The notes below the pieces were generated by a model. The model was not told the origin of the DNA and did not search any database. It was given only the letters and a program-made list of their open reading frames with translations. 64,000 nt of DNA from Gammaproteobacteria bacterium (GTDB lineage: Bacteria; Pseudomonadota; Gammaproteobacteria; Steroidobacterales; GCA-2729495), in the NCBI GenBank assembly GCA_020851975.1, contig JADZBS010000126.1:1-64000 (forward strand), given 5' to 3'. This document shows, piece after piece, positions 59,228-64,000 of this stretch (positions are counted from its first letter, which is position 1; each line of letters starts with the position of its first letter). Both the position numbers and the translations under genes were made by a program.

Positions 59228-59913
59228 TGCGTCTCGCGCGCTTCTCCGCCGTCGTCCTCGTCCTGCTGCCCGTGGCAGCGCGCGCGGCGCTGCCGGCACC
59301 GGAATCATCGGCCTTCTGCGTGGCCGTGCAGAGGGTCCTCGCCGGAACCACGCTCGAGAGCCACAACACGGTCTTCGACACCATGGAGGCGTTCCGTCAG
59401 TCGAAGCCGTCCGCGAAGCCGCTGCGGACCTACCAGGTCGTGACCTATGCGGGTCGCCAGCCGATCATGGTCTCCTGCAAGGTGAAGACAGCCGCGCACC
59501 TGCGTGCCACCTATGGGGCCGATGCAGCCGGCGAGCAGCGTTACTGCCCGGACGTGACGCGCCAGGTGCGGGCCGGGGCCGTGGCCCGGCTGCGGCAGGC
59601 GGGGAACGCCGCCGCGGCGGCGCGCGCGGCCGCGTTCGTCGTCGACGCCGATGAGCCCTACTGGACCGGTCGCTCCTTTCTCGCCGAATTCCAGCTGAGC
59701 TACCGGGGTGCGGATGGCGCCATCCACATCCGCTCGCCGGGCCTCTACCAGGACTACGACCACTGGATCACGCGCCTGCTGCCCGAACGCCTGCAGGGGC
59801 AGAGCTATTGCCACCTGGCCACCGCGGGCTATCTCGAAGCGCTTGCCACCGGTGCCGAGGCACCCGGCACCACCGTGACAGGGGCGGTCGATGCGCCGGT
59901 GACGCCGCGGTAG
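59227..59913 (+). CDS. Exported protein of unknown function after the PanE-like gene
   Basis: This 228-residue protein has a signal peptide (SAVVLVLLPVAARAALPAPE). It has four cysteines: FCVAVQ, VSCKVK, RYCPDV and SYCHLA. Segments such as SHNTVFDTMEAFRQSKPSAK, TYQVVTYAGRQPIMVSCKVK and PGLYQDYDHWITRLLPERLQ look conserved in character (Tyr, Trp, charged) but match no family I can name. The ATG shares one base with the PanE stop (TGATG). An alanine-rich linker lies near residues 120-140. It may act on, or bind, a periplasmic product of the same operon. That is a guess. Confidence 0.6.
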   Translation: MRLARFSAVVLVLLPVAARAALPAPESSAFCVAVQRVLAGTTLESHNTVFDTMEAFRQSKPSAKPLRTYQVVTYAGRQPIMVSCKVKTAAHLRATYGADAAGEQRYCPDVTRQVRAGAVARLRQAGNAAAAARAAAFVVDADEPYWTGRSFLAEFQLSYRGADGAIHIRSPGLYQDYDHWITRLLPERLQGQSYCHLATAGYLEALATGAEAPGTTVTGAVDAPVTPR

Positions 59914-60151
59914 GGCGCGACGTGCCCGGGACTCATCGATCCGGCGCCGGCTTTCCGGACTGCTCACCGGCTCTTGCCGTGTTGCGGTCCCTGCCACGGC
60001 AGCGGACAATTCGCGCCTGGGCGTGACGATCTCCGCGGGTGATCCGGCCGGCAGCGCGATGGATGTGCAGTGCCGCGGGTATGGCCATGTCATTCCTGAT
60101 GTATTGTTATCGATGACTATCAATATCTTGTGAGTCATATCTGAGGTGGTC
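59914..60151 (+). promoter_or_regulatory. AT-rich control region before the phosphonate operon
   Basis: The 238-bp gap is GC-rich at first and then, from about 60088 to 60142, markedly AT-rich. It contains TATTG (60102-60106 region) and CAATA (60121-60125) as an interrupted inverted repeat around TTATCGATGACTAT. A GAGGTGG ribosome site lies just before the dioxygenase ATG 60152. It probably holds the promoter and a regulator site; I could not define the boxes. Confidence 0.5.
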
Positions 60152-60931
60152 ATGCAGCAAGTCTCCGCCGTCCGTGGCGATCCGCTGACGCCGGAGGTGG
60201 TAGCCACCTTCCACCGCGACGGCTACGTCGTCGTGCCGCGGCTGTTCAGCACCGTCGAGGCTGCCGACATCGCGCGCTGGACCGACGAGGTGCAGCGCTG
60301 GCCGGAGACGGCCGGGCGCCACATGATGTATTTCGAGCAGCGTGCCGATGGCGCCCGCCTGCTGAATCGCCTGGAGAACCTGCTGCCATACCACGACCGC
60401 CTGCGCGCGCTTGCCATGGGCGAGCGCCTGCTCGGCGCCTGCGCCCAGCTCTTCGGCGAGCCGGCCGTGCTCTTCAAGGACAAGATCAACTTCAAGCTGC
60501 CGGGTGGTGGCGGCTTCGAGCCGCACCAGGACGTGCAGGCGGGCTGGAGCCGCTACGCGAGTCTGCACATCACGGCGCTCGTGACCGTGGACCGGGCCAC
60601 GATCGCCAACGGCTGCCTGGAGATGGCCAGCGGGTTTCGTGGTGCGCACCGGCTGATCGGACGCGAATGGGAGCCGCTCGGGCCCGCCGATCTCGCCGGT
60701 CTCGACTGGCTGCCGATCGAGGCCGAGCCGGGTGATGCCGTGTTCTTCGACTCCTTCGTGCCGCATCGCTCGGCGCCGAACGCCACCGACGCCCCGCGAC
60801 GCGTGCTCTACCTGACCTACAACCGGGCTGCCGAGGGCGATCACCTCGCGCAGTACTACGCCGACAAGCGCGCCAGCTATCCGCCCGACATCGAGCGGCT
60901 GCCCGGCCGCGAGTACCGCTACCGCGTCTGA
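60152..60931 (+). CDS. PhyH-type Fe(II)/2-oxoglutarate dioxygenase of the phosphonate operon
   Basis: This 259-residue protein of the phytanoyl-CoA dioxygenase family contains [20 protein letters not shown] at the N-terminus, the iron ligands HxD in [12 protein letters not shown] (about residue 128) and His in FVPHRSAPN, and a 2-oxoglutarate-binding Arg in RRVLYLTYN. PhnY, which hydroxylates 2-aminoethylphosphonate, is in this superfamily. Here no phnZ is seen, and the gene sits in front of biosynthetic genes. Alpha-hydroxylation of an aminoethylphosphonate product is therefore the best guess. ATG 60152 follows GAGGTGG. The gap to pepM is 16 bp. Confidence 0.82.
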   Translation: MQQVSAVRGDPLTPEVVATFHRDGYVVVPRLFSTVEAADIARWTDEVQRWPETAGRHMMYFEQRADGARLLNRLENLLPYHDRLRALAMGERLLGACAQLFGEPAVLFKDKINFKLPGGGGFEPHQDVQAGWSRYASLHITALVTVDRATIANGCLEMASGFRGAHRLIGREWEPLGPADLAGLDWLPIEAEPGDAVFFDSFVPHRSAPNATDAPRRVLYLTYNRAAEGDHLAQYYADKRASYPPDIERLPGREYRYRV

Positions 60932-60947
60932 GGCCCGAGCATCGTCC

Positions 60948-62606
60948 ATGGTTGCCCATCTCCAGCCCCCCGTTCCCGAGCGCCCGCGTCGTACCACACG
61001 GTTCCGCGAGTTGCTGCACGGGAGCGACCTCGAGTTCCTGCTCGAAGCGCACAACGGCATCAGCGCCCGCATCGGCGAGGAGGCGGGCTTCAAGGCCCTG
61101 TGGGCCGGGGGGCTGTGCATGTCCGCGCAGTTCGGCGTGCGCGACAGCAACGAGGCGTCCTGGACGCAGGTCCTGGAGATGCTCGAGTTCATGGTCGACG
61201 CCACGACCATCCCGATCCTGCTCGACGGCGACACGGGCTACGGCAACTTCAACAACGTGCGCCGCCTGGTGCGCAAGCTCGAGCAGCGCGGCGTGGCCGC
61301 CGTATGCATCGAGGACAAGCTGTACCCGAAGACCAACAGCTTCATCGACGGCGACAGGCAGCAGCTCGCCGACATCGAGGAGTTCTGCAGCCGCATCAAG
61401 GCCGGCAAGGACGCGCAGCGCGACGACGATTTCGCCATCATCACCCGCGTCGAGGCCTTCATCGCCGGCTGGGGCCTTGCCGAGGCGCTGCGCCGGGCCG
61501 AGGCCTACCATGCCGCCGGTTCCGACGGCATCCTCATCCACAGCGCGCTTGCCACGCCGAAGGAGGTGCTCGCCTTCAAGCGCGAGTGGGCGGACCGCAG
61601 CCCCGTGGTGATCGTGCCGACCAAGTATTACGCCACGCCCACCGAGGTGTTCCGCGAGGCCGGCTTCTCGCTCGTCATCTGGGCCAACCACCTGCTGCGC
61701 GCGGCGATTCCCGCGATGCAGGAGTGCGCCGCGACGCTGGCGCGCGAGCAGAACCTGCGTTCGATCGAGGACCGCGTCGCGCCGGTGAAGGAAATCTTCC
61801 GCCTGCAGGGCGCGAGCGAGCTGCAGGAGGCCGAGGACCGCTACCTGCCGCGCCAGGGGCGCGATGCCCGCGTGATCGTGCTGGCGGCCTCGCGCGGCTC
61901 GGCCCTCGGCGAACTCACTGCCGACCGTCCGAAGGCCATGGTGGAAATCCGTGGCCAGCCGCTGCTCGCCCACATCGTCGCCGCCTACAACGCCGCCGGC
62001 ATCAAGCGCATCACCGTGGTGCGCGGCTACCTGCCCGCGGCGATCGACCTGCCGGGGCTCGCCTACGTCGACAATCCCGACTACGCCGACACCGGCGAGC
62101 TGGTGTCGCTCGAGCGCGCGCTGGCCGCGCCGGATCCGGACGGGGGCGGCGATCTCTACGTCTCCTACGGCGATGTCATCTTCAAGCGTTACCTTCTCGA
62201 CACGCTCGCCGAGCCGGCCGATGATTTCGTGATCGTCGCCGACACCGACTGGCGCGCCTCGGTGAACCGCGCTCGCGCCGCCGACTACGTCGCCTGCACC
62301 GAACCGCACTCGCGCCACGCCTTCTACCGCGAGGTCTATCTCACGCGCTGTGCCGAAGACATCTCCGAGGGCGAGTGTCATGGCGAGTGGATGGGCCTGC
62401 TCAAGGTGAATGCCCGCGCCGTGCCGCGGCTGCGGGAACTCGTCTCGCAGATGGCGGCCACGCCCGGGCACCGCCGCGCCAAGCTGCACCATCTGCTGAC
62501 GGCGCTCGTCGCCCGCGGCGAGAAGGTGCGCGTGGTCTACACCACGGGCCACTGGCTCGACGTCGACAGTCTCGCCGACGTGCTGGCCGCCGGACGTTTC
62601 GCATGA
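60948..62606 (+). CDS. pepM: Phosphoenolpyruvate mutase fused to a nucleotidyltransferase (PepM-PntC type)
   Basis: This 552-residue fusion has two domains. Residues of about 20-295 are PEP mutase: [13 protein letters not shown], the signature [10 protein letters not shown] (122-131) that separates mutases from isocitrate lyases, and [20 protein letters not shown]. It makes the C-P bond of phosphonopyruvate. Residues of about 305-550 are a nucleotidyltransferase: [57 protein letters not shown] and DIxE-like ends. Such domains (PntC) activate 2-aminoethylphosphonate as CMP-AEP. The canonical GxGxR loop is replaced by ASRGSALG, as in related phosphonate and choline-phosphate enzymes. The stop overlaps a 17-residue ORF. 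Confidence 0.93.
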   Translation: MVAHLQPPVPERPRRTTRFRELLHGSDLEFLLEAHNGISARIGEEAGFKALWAGGLCMSAQFGVRDSNEASWTQVLEMLEFMVDATTIPILLDGDTGYGNFNNVRRLVRKLEQRGVAAVCIEDKLYPKTNSFIDGDRQQLADIEEFCSRIKAGKDAQRDDDFAIITRVEAFIAGWGLAEALRRAEAYHAAGSDGILIHSALATPKEVLAFKREWADRSPVVIVPTKYYATPTEVFREAGFSLVIWANHLLRAAIPAMQECAATLAREQNLRSIEDRVAPVKEIFRLQGASELQEAEDRYLPRQGRDARVIVLAASRGSALGELTADRPKAMVEIRGQPLLAHIVAAYNAAGIKRITVVRGYLPAAIDLPGLAYVDNPDYADTGELVSLERALAAPDPDGGGDLYVSYGDVIFKRYLLDTLAEPADDFVIVADTDWRASVNRARAADYVACTEPHSRHAFYREVYLTRCAEDISEGECHGEWMGLLKVNARAVPRLRELVSQMAATPGHRRAKLHHLLTALVARGEKVRVVYTTGHWLDVDSLADVLAAGRFA

Positions 62607-62656
62607 GCGCGACCGTGGTGGCCGTCGGCAGGCTGGCCGCAGGCGGGCGCGCGTGA
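62603..62656 (+). CDS. 17-codon linking ORF between pepM and the decarboxylase gene
   Basis: ATG 62603 overlaps the pepM stop (ATGA), and the ORF ends with TGA 62654-62656, which overlaps the GTG start of the next gene (GTGA). The peptide is [17 protein letters not shown]. Exact stop-start contact on both sides suggests ribosomes may pass through it to reach the next gene. It could also be chance in GC-rich DNA, or the remnant of a removed gene. No product function is claimed. Confidence 0.35.
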   Translation: MSATVVAVGRLAAGGRA

Positions 62657-63813
62657 TCGAAGCGGGCGAGTTCGTCGCGGCGGCCACCGCCCGCGGCTTC
62701 GGGCTGTGGACGGGCGTGCCCTGTTCCTACCTCACGCCGTTCATCAATCACGTGCTGGCGGCGCCCGGCCTGCGTTATGTCGGCGCTGCCAACGAAGGCG
62801 ACGCCGTGGCGATCGCGGCCGGGGCGGAGCTCGGCGGGCTGCCGGCCATTGCCATGTTCCAGAACTCGGGTCTCGGTAATGCCGTCAATCCGCTGACCTC
62901 GCTCACCTGGACCTTTCGCATCCCGGTGCTGCTGATCGTCACCTGGCGGGGCGAGCCGGGCGGGGCTCCCGACGAACCGCAGCACGAGCTCATGGGCGAG
63001 GTCACGCCGCGCCTGCTCGAGCTGATGAACATCCCCTGGACACCGTTCCCGCGCACCGCTGCCGACATCGCGCCGGCACTCGACCGTGCCGCCACGCAGC
63101 TCGGCACCGAGCGACGCCCTTTCGCGCTCGTCATGAGCAAGGGTGCGGTGGCCGGGAGCGACCTCGTGCCGAAACTCCCGGACGCACCGGCGCGACGCGC
63201 GGGCACCGGCATGGCTGGCGAAGCCTTCGCGACCCGCCGGCAGATGCTCGCCGCCGTGCAGGCCGCGCTCAAGCAGGACGACGTGGTGGTCGCCACCACC
63301 GGCTACATGGGTCGCGAGCTCTACGCCCTCGGCGACCGGCCGTGCCAGCTCTACATGGTCGGCTCGATGGGCTGCGCGGCGAGCTTCGGGCTCGGGCTCG
63401 CCCTGGCGCGGCCCGACCGGCGCGTGGTGGTGATCGACGGCGACGGCGCCGCGCTGATGCGCCTCGGCGCTCTTGCCACGCTCGGTGCCGAACGACCGGC
63501 GAACCTGCTGCACCTGCTGTTCGACAACGGTATGCACGAGTCCACCGGCGGGCAGGCGACGGTCTCGCCGATGATCGACTGGCGCGCCATCGCCGCGGCC
63601 TGCGGCTACCGGCGCGTGCTCTCGGCCAGCGAGCCCGATGAACTGCGTGAACTGGTCGACTGGCGCGCCCCGGGCCTGGGCTTCATCCACGTGCCCATCC
63701 GTCCCGGCGTGCCCGACGGCCTGCCGCGGCCGACCATCACGCCGGAGCAGGTCGCGGCGCGGCTGCGTGCGCACCTCGGGCCGCGCACCGACTTCCCGCC
63801 GGCGTCGCGATGA
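62653..63813 (+). CDS. ppd: Phosphonopyruvate decarboxylase
   Basis: This 386-residue TPP enzyme turns phosphonopyruvate into phosphonoacetaldehyde, the step that drives the unfavourable mutase reaction. The Pyr-binding half has FGLWTGVPCSYLTPFIN and YVGAANEGDAVAIAAGAELG (catalytic Glu), FQNSGLGNAVNPLTSL and IVTWRGEPG. The PP half has MGSMGCAASFGLGLALARPD and the TPP/Mg motif VVIDGDGAALMRLGALATLG ending in FDNGMHESTGGQ. Sulfopyruvate decarboxylase is the nearest alternative, but the pepM neighbour decides. GTG 62653 is the start, and the stop overlaps the next ATG. Confidence 0.93.
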   Translation: MIEAGEFVAAATARGFGLWTGVPCSYLTPFINHVLAAPGLRYVGAANEGDAVAIAAGAELGGLPAIAMFQNSGLGNAVNPLTSLTWTFRIPVLLIVTWRGEPGGAPDEPQHELMGEVTPRLLELMNIPWTPFPRTAADIAPALDRAATQLGTERRPFALVMSKGAVAGSDLVPKLPDAPARRAGTGMAGEAFATRRQMLAAVQAALKQDDVVVATTGYMGRELYALGDRPCQLYMVGSMGCAASFGLGLALARPDRRVVVIDGDGAALMRLGALATLGAERPANLLHLLFDNGMHESTGGQATVSPMIDWRAIAAACGYRRVLSASEPDELRELVDWRAPGLGFIHVPIRPGVPDGLPRPTITPEQVAARLRAHLGPRTDFPPASR

Positions 63814-64000
63814 GCGAACGCACGCTGCTGCTGAACCCGGGCCCGGTGACGCTGAGCGAGCGGGTGCGCCGTGCGCTGGTCCGGGGCGACTGGTGCCATC
63901 GCGAGCCGGAGTTCGCGGCGCTGGTCCGGGACATCGATGCGCGCCTGGCCGCCGTCTACGAGGACCTCGCCGGCCGGTACGAGGCCGTGGTCCTTACCGG
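63810..64000 (+). CDS. phnW: 2-aminoethylphosphonate--pyruvate transaminase (N-terminal 63 residues; cut by window edge)
   Basis: ATG 63810 overlaps the decarboxylase stop (ATGA). The visible part reads MSERTLLLNPGPVTLSERVR, then RRALVRGDWCHREPEFAALV and VYEDLAGRYEAVVLTG. LLNPGPVT with D-CHREPEF is the start of class V PLP aminotransferases of the PhnW type, which convert phosphonoacetaldehyde and an amino donor to 2-aminoethylphosphonate. PhnW also works in degradation, but the operon here is biosynthetic. Confidence 0.88.
   Translation, partial: MSERTLLLNPGPVTLSERVRRALVRGDWCHREPEFAALVRDIDARLAAVYEDLAGRYEAVVLT

Overview
The window is chromosomal DNA of very high G+C from a gammaproteobacterium. 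This is inferred from gene order and gene type: an rplU-rpmA-obgE block; a rpsT / murJ-ribF-ileS-lspA block running into a fimTU-pilVWXY1-E minor-pilin operon, the arrangement known from Pseudomonas; homodimeric pyruvate dehydrogenase E1 (AceE); IspB; UbiX; and REP hairpins of the GTAGGAGCG type common in Pseudomonas and Xanthomonadales. I cannot name a genus. An affiliation near Xanthomonadales/Nevskiales is a guess. Gene density is high, many genes are joined by ATGA/GTGA overlaps, and the G+C content creates very long antisense open frames that I have left out.

Layout. 1-3082 (minus): malonyl-CoA synthetase, a CitE-like lyase and the start of methylmalonyl-CoA mutase, an acyl-CoA operon. 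3135-5936 (plus): lutABC, lactate oxidation. 6190-6987: an exported protein with a VPxxA-type C-terminal sorting tail. 7007-9703 (minus): aceE without aceF. 9704-10206: a REP/tandem-repeat island. 10207-13914 (minus): nrtR-nadA-nadB for NAD synthesis, with a perfect 19-bp palindrome filling the nadA promoter spacer. 14017-16170: a GGDEF-EAL protein with a degenerate GGDEF motif. 16235-23556 (minus): minor-pilin operon A. 23910-29209: a small unknown protein, a MarR regulator, MscL, an MscK-like channel and a CPA2 antiporter. 29194-34698 (minus): a double-length UvrA with four ABC cassettes. 34794-37320: pyrB, a ParA-like ATPase and TapT. Then tRNA-Pro, ispB, rplU-rpmA-obgE, rpsT, and murJ-ribF-ileS-lspA.

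46734-54011 (minus) is minor-pilin operon B. It has the same eight genes in the same order as operon A, including a small exported CxxC protein between pilX and pilY1 that I do not recognise. It is followed by a Fur-family regulator, tRNA-Thr, ubiX plus a split-barrel flavoprotein, an SDR, a UbiD-family decarboxylase, a PanE-like reductase and an exported unknown protein.

60152-64000 (plus, cut by the edge) is a phosphonate biosynthesis operon: a PhyH-type dioxygenase, PEP mutase fused to a nucleotidyltransferase, phosphonopyruvate decarboxylase and the start of 2-aminoethylphosphonate transaminase. Together these suggest synthesis of 2-aminoethylphosphonate (possibly hydroxylated) and its CMP activation for attachment to lipid or glycan. 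This operon, the paired pilin operons with their CxxC protein, and the NrtR operator are the most interesting parts of the window.
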